A program made the position numbers and the translations under genes. DNA of 64,000 bases from an uncultured Bacteroidaceae bacterium (GTDB lineage: Bacteria; Bacteroidota; Bacteroidia; Bacteroidales; Bacteroidaceae): the NCBI GenBank assembly GCA_905233285.1, contig CAJODY010000001.1, positions 1 through 64,000 on the forward strand, read 5' to 3'. Shown piece after piece: positions 1 to 8,354 of this stretch. The notes beneath the pieces were generated by a model that was not told the origin of the DNA, made no database searches, and worked only from the letters and a program-made list of their open reading frames with translations. Numbering within the stretch: the first letter of the stretch is position 1; every line of letters starts with the position of its first letter.

Positions 1-117
1 TTTTTAGGCGTTATTTTATGACTTAAAGTGTTAAAAATCAATAAGTTACAGGGGCTCTTGCTTAGGCATTTGGGGACATCAAATTGGACACCCTATTTCT
101 TTAACTCCTCTAACTCC

Positions 118-1170
118 TTAAATCAGCGCCATTCCCAGTTTCTTGCACTCCTGACGCATATCGTCCGGCCAAATTGAGGCCTGAATCTCGCCTATATGTC
201 CCTTGTGCAACAGCACCATGCATAGTCGGCTCTGACCGATACCACCACCAATGCTCAACGGCAGTTCGTCGTTTAGCAGCTTCTGGTGGAAATAGAGCTG
301 TTCGCGTTCTTCCTTGCCTTCAAGCTTCAACTGACGCAACAGCGACGTCTTGTCCACACGGATACCCATTGACGACAGTTCAAACGAACGTCCCAGTACG
401 GGATACCAAATCAGGATGTCGCCGTTCAGACCTTCCAGACCATTCTCACCCATCGTCGACCAGTCGTCGTAGTCAGGAGCACGGCCGTCGTGCTTCTCGC
501 CGTTCGACAATTTGCCACCAATACCGATGATGAATACGGCACCATAAGCCTCACAGATAGCATCCTCACGCTCCTTCGGAGTCTTGTCGGGATACATCTT
601 CAGCAGTTCCTCGGCATGTATGAAATGAATCTTCTCGGGCAAGAAGGGCTTAATCTGGGTGTAAGTCTCACAGGTCAGATACTCCGTACGACGGATAGCG
701 GCATAGATACGCTCCACCACATTCTTCAGATAGGCCACTGTGCGCTGCTCCTTCGTAATCACAGCCTCCCAGTCCCACTGATCCACGTACAACGAATGCA
801 GGTTGTCCAGTTCCTCGTCAGCGCGAATGGCGTTCATATCGGTATAGATGCCGTAACCCGGCTCTATCTTGTACTCAGCCAACGACAATCGCTTCCACTT
901 CGCCAGGGAGTGAACCACCTCGGCCTTCGCATCGCCCAAGTCCTTGATGGGAAACGACACAGCGCGTTCCACACCGTTCAAATCGTCGTTGATACCCAGT
1001 CCCTTCAATACAAACAAGGGAGCCGTCACACGCCGCAGGCGCAATTCCGTGGAGATATTCTGTTGGAAAAACTCTTTAATCAGTTTAATACCCTGCTCCG
1101 TTTGTTTCATGTCGAGCAGGGATACGTAATCGATGGGTTTTATCAGTTGACTCATAACCTTTGTTTTCAT
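118..1170 (-). CDS. asnA: Aspartate--ammonia ligase (asparagine synthetase A)
   Basis: 350-aa ORF with AsnA-like sequence throughout (LRRVTAPLFV, DMNAIRADE, GGGIGQSRLCMVLLHKGHIGEIQASIW). Confidence 0.95.
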   Translation of the reverse strand: MKTKVMSQLIKPIDYVSLLDMKQTEQGIKLIKEFFQQNISTELRLRRVTAPLFVLKGLGINDDLNGVERAVSFPIKDLGDAKAEVVHSLAKWKRLSLAEYKIEPGYGIYTDMNAIRADEELDNLHSLYVDQWDWEAVITKEQRTVAYLKNVVERIYAAIRRTEYLTCETYTQIKPFLPEKIHFIHAEELLKMYPDKTPKEREDAICEAYGAVFIIGIGGKLSNGEKHDGRAPDYDDWSTMGENGLEGLNGDILIWYPVLGRSFELSSMGIRVDKTSLLRQLKLEGKEEREQLYFHQKLLNDELPLSIGGGIGQSRLCMVLLHKGHIGEIQASIWPDDMRQECKKLGMALI

Positions 1171-1358
1171 TTTAACCGACTATCCGGTCATTTTGGCGGG
1201 CAAAGTTACAAAGAAAATATTAATTTGCAAACAAAACGACCATTTATTTTTGCAAATTGATAGTTTTTCTTGATTTCTGCTAACTTTTTGCACCACCATT
1301 AGCCCGTTAACAAATCATAATTCTCAATTTTCAATTCTCAATTTTCAATTATTTATTG

Positions 1359-1366
1359 TAACTTTG
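1359..1366 (+). promoter_or_regulatory. Bacteroidetes -7 element TAACTTTG upstream of tRNA-Arg
   Basis: TAACTTTG matches TAnnTTTG; lies 19 nt before the tRNA 5' end. Confidence 0.55.
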
Positions 1367-1384
1367 TCCCCGTTTTAGTCAACT

Positions 1385-1456
1385 GCACCCGTAGTTTAAA
1401 GGATAGAATAACGGATTCCGGTTCCGTTGGTCACGGTTCGATTCCGTGCGGGTGTA
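1385..1456 (+). tRNA. tRNA-Arg (anticodon CCG)
   Basis: Cloverleaf: GCACCCG/CGGGTGT acceptor, ACGGA-TTCCGGT-TCCGT anticodon arm, GGTTCGATTCC T arm. Confidence 0.93.
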
Positions 1457-1492
1457 CCTATTTTCAACTCAAAACCAAACACATCACACGTC

Positions 1493-2353
1493 ATGAATAC
1501 CATATTTATTGTATTACCGATACTGACGCTGCTCATGTTCGACCTCGGACTAGCCTTGCGCCCCAAGGATTTTCGCCTTATCGTGGAACAGCCTAAGGCA
1601 GTGTTGGCCGGACTGACGGGACAAATCCTCCTGTTGCCCTTGATAGCCTGGGGAGTAGCAAGCGGATTCCAGTTGGAACCGCTGTTCTTTCTGGGTCTGA
1701 TGCTTATTGCTTGCAGCCCAGGCGGCAGCTCCAGTAATGTGTTTTCCATGTTGGCAGGCGGCAACGTGGCTCTATCAGTATCGCTCACAGCTCTGAGCAG
1801 TGTCATCACGCTGTTTACGGGACCGTTCATCATGGATATCATGACCCGTCAGGTCGGCTCGGCCATGAACGTCCACCTGCCCGTAGGCAACCTGCTCATG
1901 CAGAATCTGGTACTCATGGCCGTCCCCATAGCCATCGGCCTATGGATTGCCGTGCGCAACGAACAGTTGGCCGAGCGCATGCACGCCGTACTGAAGAAAC
2001 TGGCATTCCCGTTACTACTCGTGCTCATAACGGTGTTCTACATACAAAACCGCGAAATCATCATGCACGAATTCCCAGCTTTGGGACTCTGCGTCACCGT
2101 TCTCATCCTTTTGTCCATGCTGGGCGGTGTCATCCTGTCGTGGCTCATGCGACTGACGGGACGCGACCAGCGCACCATCATCATTGAAATAGGCATGCAG
2201 AACGCTGCACAGGCCATCACCGTGGCCAGCAGCCCATTTGTGTTCAACAACGACGTCATGGCCATTCCCGCCATCATTTATTCGCTGATGATGAATGTCG
2301 TTTTGTTGACTTACGTAGGCATCATAAAGCGACAAACTGTCAGTTATAACTGA
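1493..2353 (+). CDS. Bile acid:sodium symporter (BASS) family transporter
   Basis: Multi-TM protein with ACSPGGSSSNVFSMLAGGNVALS. Start moved from 1427 (inside the tRNA) to ATG 1493. Confidence 0.85.
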   Translation: MNTIFIVLPILTLLMFDLGLALRPKDFRLIVEQPKAVLAGLTGQILLLPLIAWGVASGFQLEPLFFLGLMLIACSPGGSSSNVFSMLAGGNVALSVSLTALSSVITLFTGPFIMDIMTRQVGSAMNVHLPVGNLLMQNLVLMAVPIAIGLWIAVRNEQLAERMHAVLKKLAFPLLLVLITVFYIQNREIIMHEFPALGLCVTVLILLSMLGGVILSWLMRLTGRDQRTIIIEIGMQNAAQAITVASSPFVFNNDVMAIPAIIYSLMMNVVLLTYVGIIKRQTVSYN

Positions 2354-2477
2354 CATCTTGACACTTCGCTTCTCGTTGGCATCAATGTTGCATCATGGGT
2401 GGATGAAAGCCGAAAGGCAATCGGAAACGAATTAACATTATGTCTAACATTTAAAAGTATAATTGGAGGTAACGATT

Positions 2478-2867
2478 ATGATGCCAATGAGAAGTAACTA
2501 CAACGACTATATGCCGAAGGCAAACTGCACGGCTCCCGCTATTAATGTGAAAGAATCGGACAAAGCCTACACTGTTGAACTGGCCGCTCCGGGCATGAAG
2601 AAGGAAGATTTCAATGTTCACATCAACGACGACGGCAATCTCGTAGTCAAGATGGAGCACAAGGAAGAACACCACGAGGACGACAAGACCACACGCTATC
2701 TGCGTCGCGAGTTCAGCTACTCGAAGTACGAGCAGACGCTGATACTCCCCGACGACGTCAAGAAGGAGTCCATCTCCGCCAAGGTCGACAACGGCGTGCT
2801 CACTGTAGAACTGCCCAAGATGGTAGAAGAGAAAGTCAAGCTGTCGCGTCAGATAGATATTGCATAA
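2478..2867 (+). CDS. Small heat shock protein, Hsp20/alpha-crystallin family
   Basis: VELAAPGMKKEDFNVHINDDGNLVVK...GVLTVELPK; GGAGGT upstream of ATG 2478. Confidence 0.92.
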   Translation: MMPMRSNYNDYMPKANCTAPAINVKESDKAYTVELAAPGMKKEDFNVHINDDGNLVVKMEHKEEHHEDDKTTRYLRREFSYSKYEQTLILPDDVKKESISAKVDNGVLTVELPKMVEEKVKLSRQIDIA

Positions 2868-2910
2868 AGGAGGTATTAAGGTAAAAAGATTGTAAAGGGA
2901 TTAAAAACAG

Positions 2911-2946
2911 AAATCGGGCTGAATCAACATCAGCCCGATTTTCTTA
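2911..2946 (+). terminator. Intrinsic terminator downstream of Hsp20 gene (possibly bidirectional)
   Basis: AAATCGGGCTGA-N7-TCAGCCCGATTTTCTT hairpin. Confidence 0.8.
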
Positions 2947-2971
2947 TTGCACCTTATTACTTGGCAATTAC

Positions 2972-4333
2972 TTACTGCTTGTCCAACTCAGCAAGGTTCT
3001 GGGCAATCATCTCGTCGGTAACGGTGTAGTTCTGCAGGTCGCCCTTGATGAACGACTCATAGGATGGCATATCGATAAGGCCATGACCAGAGAGATTGAA
3101 GAGGATAACCTTCTCCTCGCCAGACTCTTTGCACTTGTTGGCCTCGCGGATGGTAGCGGCGATGGCGTGACAGCTCTCAGGAGCAGGGATGATGCCCTCG
3201 GTGCGAGCGAAGAGCATGCCAGCCTCGAAGGTCTCGAGCTGTGGGATGTCGACACCGTGCATCAGACCGTCCTTAATGAGCTGGGAGATGATCATGCCTG
3301 CTCCATGATAGCGCAGACCTCCAGCGTGGATGTTGGAGGGTTTGAAGTTGTGGCCCAAGGTAAACATGGGCAGCAGCGGGGTATAGCCTGCCTCGTCGCC
3401 AAAGTCGTAGCGGAACTGACCACGTGTGAGCTTAGGACAGCTGTCGGGCTCGGCGGCAATGAACTCAGTATGACGCTCGCCACTCAGGTTATGGCGCATG
3501 AAGGGGAAGGAGATGCCACCGAAGTTCGAACCTCCGCCAAAGCAACCAATGACGATGTCGGGATACTCACCAGCCATCTGCATCTGCTTCTCGGCCTCAA
3601 GACCGATAATAGTCTGGTGCAAACCTACGTGGTTGAGCACAGAGCCCAGCGTGTATTTACAGTTCGGTGTGGTAGTGGCGAGTTCTACCGCCTCAGAGAT
3701 GGCAGTGCCGAGAGAACCGCTGTGGGTGGGATCCTTGGTCAGGATGTCCTTACCTGCACGGGTTGACATCGAGGGTGAACCCTCAACGACGGCTCCGAAA
3801 GTGCGCATGATGCTGGAGCGGTAGGGCTTCTGCTGCATGGTTATCTTCACCTGATAGACGGCGCAGTCGAGACCGTAGATCTTGGCGGCATAGCTCAGAG
3901 CGGCGCCCCACTGACCTGCACCCGTCTCGGTGGTCACATTCGTTGTGCCTTCCTGCTTGGCGTAGTAGCACTGAGGCAAGGCGGAATTGATCTTGTGTGA
4001 GCCCAGCGGGTTTGTCGACTCGTTCTTGAAATAGATATGTGCAGGGGTACCGAGGGCCTCTTCGAGGGCATAGGCACGTACCAAAGGCGTAGAACGATAA
4101 TATTTGTACTTCTCGAGTACGTCCTCGGGAATATCAATCCAACGATGTTCGGTATCCAGCTCCTGCACACAGCATTCGCGGGGGAAGATATGTGCGAGGT
4201 CGTCGACGCCTAAAGGCTGCTTGGTAGCAGGATGGATAGGCGGCATGGGTTTGTTGGGCATGTCGGCCTGGATGTTGTACCACTGTGTTGGAATCTCACT
4301 TTCCTGAAGGATAAATTTTTTCTGTTTAGACAT
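2972..4333 (-). CDS. trpB: Stand-alone TrpB-like tryptophan synthase beta subunit (TrpB2 type)
   Basis: NPLGSHKINSA, TETGAGQWG, GCFGGGSNFGGISFP motifs; no trpA or other trp genes adjacent. Confidence 0.9.
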   Translation of the reverse strand: MSKQKKFILQESEIPTQWYNIQADMPNKPMPPIHPATKQPLGVDDLAHIFPRECCVQELDTEHRWIDIPEDVLEKYKYYRSTPLVRAYALEEALGTPAHIYFKNESTNPLGSHKINSALPQCYYAKQEGTTNVTTETGAGQWGAALSYAAKIYGLDCAVYQVKITMQQKPYRSSIMRTFGAVVEGSPSMSTRAGKDILTKDPTHSGSLGTAISEAVELATTTPNCKYTLGSVLNHVGLHQTIIGLEAEKQMQMAGEYPDIVIGCFGGGSNFGGISFPFMRHNLSGERHTEFIAAEPDSCPKLTRGQFRYDFGDEAGYTPLLPMFTLGHNFKPSNIHAGGLRYHGAGMIISQLIKDGLMHGVDIPQLETFEAGMLFARTEGIIPAPESCHAIAATIREANKCKESGEEKVILFNLSGHGLIDMPSYESFIKGDLQNYTVTDEMIAQNLAELDKQ

Positions 4334-4438
4334 AATAAAAATGATTAGGATTGGTAATATCCGCGTGCAAAGGTAATAAAATTAAGTGAAAAGCGAAAAG
4401 TGAAAAGTGAAAAATTTGCTGCCACCAATGAAAATTCG

Positions 4439-4446
4439 TACCTTTG
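4439..4446 (+). promoter_or_regulatory. Bacteroidetes promoter TACCTTTG, -33 TTG at 4416-4418
   Basis: TAnnTTTG with 20-nt spacing to TTG; ATG at 4456 is only 9 nt downstream. Confidence 0.65.
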
Positions 4447-4455
4447 CAGGCAATT

Positions 4456-5913
4456 ATGACCATTATAGCAATCGTTTTACTCTATTTTGGCTTGCTCTTT
4501 GCCGTCAGCAAGTGGACAGGCAAAAAGGCCACGAACGAGACTTTCTATCGTGGCGACAGACGTTCGCCTTGGTATCTGGTGGCCTTCGGTATGATTGGCG
4601 CATCCATTTCCGGTGTCACCTTTGTGTCAGTACCAGGTATGGTGAACGTCATCAACATGACATATCTTCAGACGTGCCTAGGCTTTATGGCGGGCTATGC
4701 AGTAATAGCCTTCGTACTGCTGCCACTCTACTATCGCCTGAACCTGACAACGATTTACAGCTACTTGGGACAGCGCATAGGAAAGCGGGCATATAAAACT
4801 GGCGCATCATTTTTCCTGCTGTCGAAGATGACGGGTGCGTCAGTACGCTTCTATGTAGTCTGCTGGATTCTCTTGGCTTGTGGGACAGGGACTCTTGGCA
4901 ACGAGACCAGCAACGGTATAGGCCATGACGACTGGATGTTTGCGGTTGTCGTAGTGGTGATGACGGCACTCATCTGGCTCTACACCCGCCAAGGAGGTAT
5001 CAAGACCGTGGTATGGACTGACACCTTCCAGACAGCTTGTCTGTTTGGAGCCCTTATACTTATTATATATAAGGTGATTGGCGAGTTGGGCATGACGACA
5101 AGTGAGGCAGTGGAAGCCATCAGGCATAGCGAGCTGTCGCAGGTATTCGTTTTCGACGACTGGGTATCGAAGCAGAATTTTTGGAAACAGTTTCTGAGCG
5201 GTGCGTTCATTGCCATTGTAATGACAGGACTTGATCAGGATATGATGCAAAAGAACCTCACATGCCGTTCGCTGCACGACGCTCAGAAGGACATGTGTTC
5301 CTATGGCGTTGCCTTCCTACCGGCAAACCTGCTGTTCCTGTCGCTGGGAGTATTATTGACGATATGGTATCAAGAGCAGGGCGTGGCAATTCCTGCTTCT
5401 GGCGACGACCTGTTGCCACGTTTCATCATGCACTCGTCCCAAGGCTCACCAGTCATCATGATCATTTTCATGCTGGGCATGGTGGCCGCAGCATTCTCCA
5501 GTGCCGATTCAGCACTGACGGCACTGACCACGAGTTATTGCGTGGATCTCTGCGGACGGGCGGACGACGAACGGTTGCGTCACAGGGTACATATCGGTAT
5601 GGCAGGAGTCTTCGTGGTGTTTATCCTTCTGTTCCGACTGCTGAATTCGACAAGTGTCATTGACGCCATTTACATCCTCTGCTCCTACACTTACGGCCCG
5701 CTGTTGGGACTTTTTGCCTTTGGACTGTTGACAAAGCGGCAAGCCAACGACCGCTACGTGCCTTACATCTGCGTGCTGTCACCAGTGCTTTGCTTTGCTA
5801 TCGACACATTGACAAACATGTTGACGGACTACCGTTTCGGTTATGAACTGCTGATGTTGAACGGACTATTAACCTTTGTCGGACTATGGCTAACAGGACG
5901 GAACAACAACTGA
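4456..5913 (+). CDS. Sodium:solute symporter (SSS family)
   Basis: Multi-TM protein, SSS-like sequence (GGIKTVVWTDTFQ, AAAFSSADSALTALTTSY). ORF track start 4444 is a TTG; first ATG is 4456. Confidence 0.88.
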   Translation: MTIIAIVLLYFGLLFAVSKWTGKKATNETFYRGDRRSPWYLVAFGMIGASISGVTFVSVPGMVNVINMTYLQTCLGFMAGYAVIAFVLLPLYYRLNLTTIYSYLGQRIGKRAYKTGASFFLLSKMTGASVRFYVVCWILLACGTGTLGNETSNGIGHDDWMFAVVVVVMTALIWLYTRQGGIKTVVWTDTFQTACLFGALILIIYKVIGELGMTTSEAVEAIRHSELSQVFVFDDWVSKQNFWKQFLSGAFIAIVMTGLDQDMMQKNLTCRSLHDAQKDMCSYGVAFLPANLLFLSLGVLLTIWYQEQGVAIPASGDDLLPRFIMHSSQGSPVIMIIFMLGMVAAAFSSADSALTALTTSYCVDLCGRADDERLRHRVHIGMAGVFVVFILLFRLLNSTSVIDAIYILCSYTYGPLLGLFAFGLLTKRQANDRYVPYICVLSPVLCFAIDTLTNMLTDYRFGYELLMLNGLLTFVGLWLTGRNNN

Positions 5914-5930
5914 CAAGAAACTGAGACCGA

Positions 5931-6968
5931 TTAACCACCTTGTCGCAGGCGTTCGAAATAATCACGAGGTTGCACGCCCATCACCTTCTTAAACGTAGTA
6001 GCGAAATACTTGGGATCCTTGAAACCCACCTGATAAGCAATGTCGCTAACACGCAGCTCAGGATTCTCCTTGGCCATTTTGCAAGCTGTCTGGATACGAA
6101 TGTCGCGAATGAAAGCTGTCACATTCTTACCTGTCAACGCACGCAACTTATTATATAGTGTACTGGCACTTGCACCCATGTCAGCAGCAAAGCTCTCTCG
6201 ATCATAGTCACTGTCGTCGATATGTTCGTTGACGCACTTGATGGCACGCTGCAGAAATTTCTGGTCGGGCGAATTATAGGCCTGCTGAACCAGCGCCCCC
6301 AGCGATTGCGTACCATCAGACACGCCCTCGGGCAGTTCGATAGTAGGAACATGAAGCTGAACATTAGTCGGAATGTGGAATGCGGATGGCACAATGCCCG
6401 GCTTTTGGTCTTCCTGACCTGGTTCAACGATTTCATCCTTCAGATAACGATCCTTCTTAAGAGGTATCTGAGTTATAACCATATTACCTTGCCCTTCATA
6501 AAATTCACTTCGAATAGTACCATGATGCAGATTTACCAGTTGGCGAGCAATGCCGAGACTGAGTCGCAATGGGACGCCACTACTATCATTGATACGGATT
6601 GTCACCGCATCGTATGTGCCGTTAGCAAAGGCTTCCAATGTAATTTTCCCATGCTCCGGTGTATTAGTCACCATATCCGACAAAACAAGAATGGTTCCTT
6701 TTTCTACCGCGTCAATATCTATCCAGCCCATCATACTCTCGGGTGTACACCTATAGTCGAAGGTAATGTCTTTTGCCTCCGTATCGTCCACGAAATGATC
6801 TGCCACCTCACGAATGATATTCATTACATCATAGTTACTAACTTGAAGAGAAACCTCCTTCAGCGACAATACAGGGTCGTTTTTAGGCTTTTCCTGTAAC
6901 TTTAGCTTGCCACAATATGCCACAAGAAGCAAAAGTATGATGAGAATAATGATATTTACGACTACCAT
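5931..6968 (-). CDS. Membrane-anchored protein with degenerate HATPase_c-like region and C-terminal AraC-type HTH
   Basis: N-terminal TM segment, LGIARQLVNLHHGTIRSE (HATPase G2-like), C-terminal VSDIAYQVGFKDPKYFATTFKKVMGVQPRDYFERLR (AraC HTH). Confidence 0.8.
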   Translation of the reverse strand: MVVVNIIILIILLLLVAYCGKLKLQEKPKNDPVLSLKEVSLQVSNYDVMNIIREVADHFVDDTEAKDITFDYRCTPESMMGWIDIDAVEKGTILVLSDMVTNTPEHGKITLEAFANGTYDAVTIRINDSSGVPLRLSLGIARQLVNLHHGTIRSEFYEGQGNMVITQIPLKKDRYLKDEIVEPGQEDQKPGIVPSAFHIPTNVQLHVPTIELPEGVSDGTQSLGALVQQAYNSPDQKFLQRAIKCVNEHIDDSDYDRESFAADMGASASTLYNKLRALTGKNVTAFIRDIRIQTACKMAKENPELRVSDIAYQVGFKDPKYFATTFKKVMGVQPRDYFERLRQGG

Positions 6969-7220
6969 AATTATAACTTTGATGGTGCAAATATAGAACT
7001 TTTATATGAAATTACAACTAAAAGGGGGTGAAAAAGATGTTAAACATGCCGATTTTAGTTTAAAAATCGTGATTTTAGGTAGAAAAATTGCGATAATCAC
7101 GAATTTTAAACCTTTTATAACGTTATCTGAACTCATGTATGGAGAATTTGTTGTACTTTTGCCAGTGAAAAGATTTTTAATGGTTAAGGTTTATGGTTGA
7201 TTAATTTAGTTTTTTGAATG

Positions 7221-7250
7221 GAAAAGCCCCGTTGTGAAACGGGGCTTTTT
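7221..7250 (-). terminator. Intrinsic terminator downstream of trxB
   Basis: AAAAGCCCCGTTTCACAACGGGGCTTTTC hairpin read on the minus strand. Confidence 0.75.
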
Positions 7251-7285
7251 CAATTTTTATAGAGATTTTTATATTTCTAAGACTA

Positions 7286-7330
7286 CCTAGGACAACCTAG
7301 GACCGCCTAGGATCTCCTAGGACAACCTCG
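7286..7330. repeat. 10-bp tandem repeat (CCTAGGACNN x4 plus partial) at the 3' end of trxB
   Basis: CCTAGGACAA CCTAGGACCG CCTAGGATCT CCTAGGACAA CCTCG. Confidence 0.9.
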
Positions 7331-8259
7331 TGTTCCAGCAAGAACCTTTCTGCTTCGATAGCCGCCTGGCAACCAGTGCCTGCTGCGCTAACAGCCTGAC
7401 GATAGACAGGATCAGCACAATCGCCTGCTACAAAGACTCCAGGCAACTTCGTGCGTGGGGTTCCATCCACCTTCTTCAGATAACCTACTTCATCGGTTTC
7501 AAGCCATTCTTTGAAGATAGCCGTGTTGGGTGTATGGCCAATAGCCAGGAAGAAACCATCAATCTGGATGTCTACGAGCTCTTCGTCAGCCTCTCCTTTA
7601 CGCTTGACCAGATGAGCACCCTCAACACCATTCTCGCCAAAGAGACCCAGCGTGTTGTGCTCGAAAAGAATCTCGATGTTCTCGCGCTCCATGACGCGCT
7701 GCTGCATGACTTTTGAGGCACGGAGGTAGTTCTTGCGTACAATGAGGTAGACCTTCTTGGCCAGTCCGCTCAGGTACAGGGCGTCCTCGCACGCCGTATC
7801 GCCGCCGCCCACTACGGCTACTGTCTTTTTGCGATAGAAAAAGCCGTCGCAGGTGGCACAGGCCGATACACCCATGCCGTTGTATTTACGCTCATCGTCG
7901 AGACCAAGATATTTGGCCGAGGCTCCTGTGGCGATAATCACCGTGTCGGCCTCAATCTCTGAGCCGTCGTCGGCCCACAACTTATAGGGACGCTGTGAGA
8001 AGTCGACCTTCGTGATTTCGCCGTCGCGGATGTCGGTACCGAAGCGCGCTGCCTGTTCCCGCAGGTCCATCATCATCTGGTTTCCGTCCACACCCTGTGG
8101 ATAGCCGGGGAAGTTCTCCACTTCGGTCGTCTGTGTCAGTTGGCCTCCGGGCTGTAGTCCGCAGTATTCCACGGGATTCAGGTTGGCGCGGCTGGCATAG
8201 ATGGCGGCGGTGTACCCTGCCGGGCCACTGCCGATAATCAGACATTTTACGTGTTCCAT
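7297..8259 (-). CDS. trxB: Thioredoxin-disulfide reductase
   Basis: [55 protein letters not shown]. Confidence 0.97.
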   Translation of the reverse strand: MEHVKCLIIGSGPAGYTAAIYASRANLNPVEYCGLQPGGQLTQTTEVENFPGYPQGVDGNQMMMDLREQAARFGTDIRDGEITKVDFSQRPYKLWADDGSEIEADTVIIATGASAKYLGLDDERKYNGMGVSACATCDGFFYRKKTVAVVGGGDTACEDALYLSGLAKKVYLIVRKNYLRASKVMQQRVMERENIEILFEHNTLGLFGENGVEGAHLVKRKGEADEELVDIQIDGFFLAIGHTPNTAIFKEWLETDEVGYLKKVDGTPRTKLPGVFVAGDCADPVYRQAVSAAGTGCQAAIEAERFLLEHEVVLGDPRRS

Positions 8260-8354
8260 ATTGCTTTTGTTTCTTTCTTTTAGTTTTTCTTGCCTGCGAA
8301 GGTACGAAAAAAAATCGACCCGACCAAATATTAGCCCGATTTTTGTTTACCAAA

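Noticed and set aside
1427-1492. N-terminal extension of ORF 1427-2353
   Set aside because: It begins inside tRNA-Arg; the transporter sequence starts naturally at ATG 1493.
3083-3766. Plus-strand ORF opposite trpB
   Set aside because: Antisense shadow of a clearly conserved enzyme.
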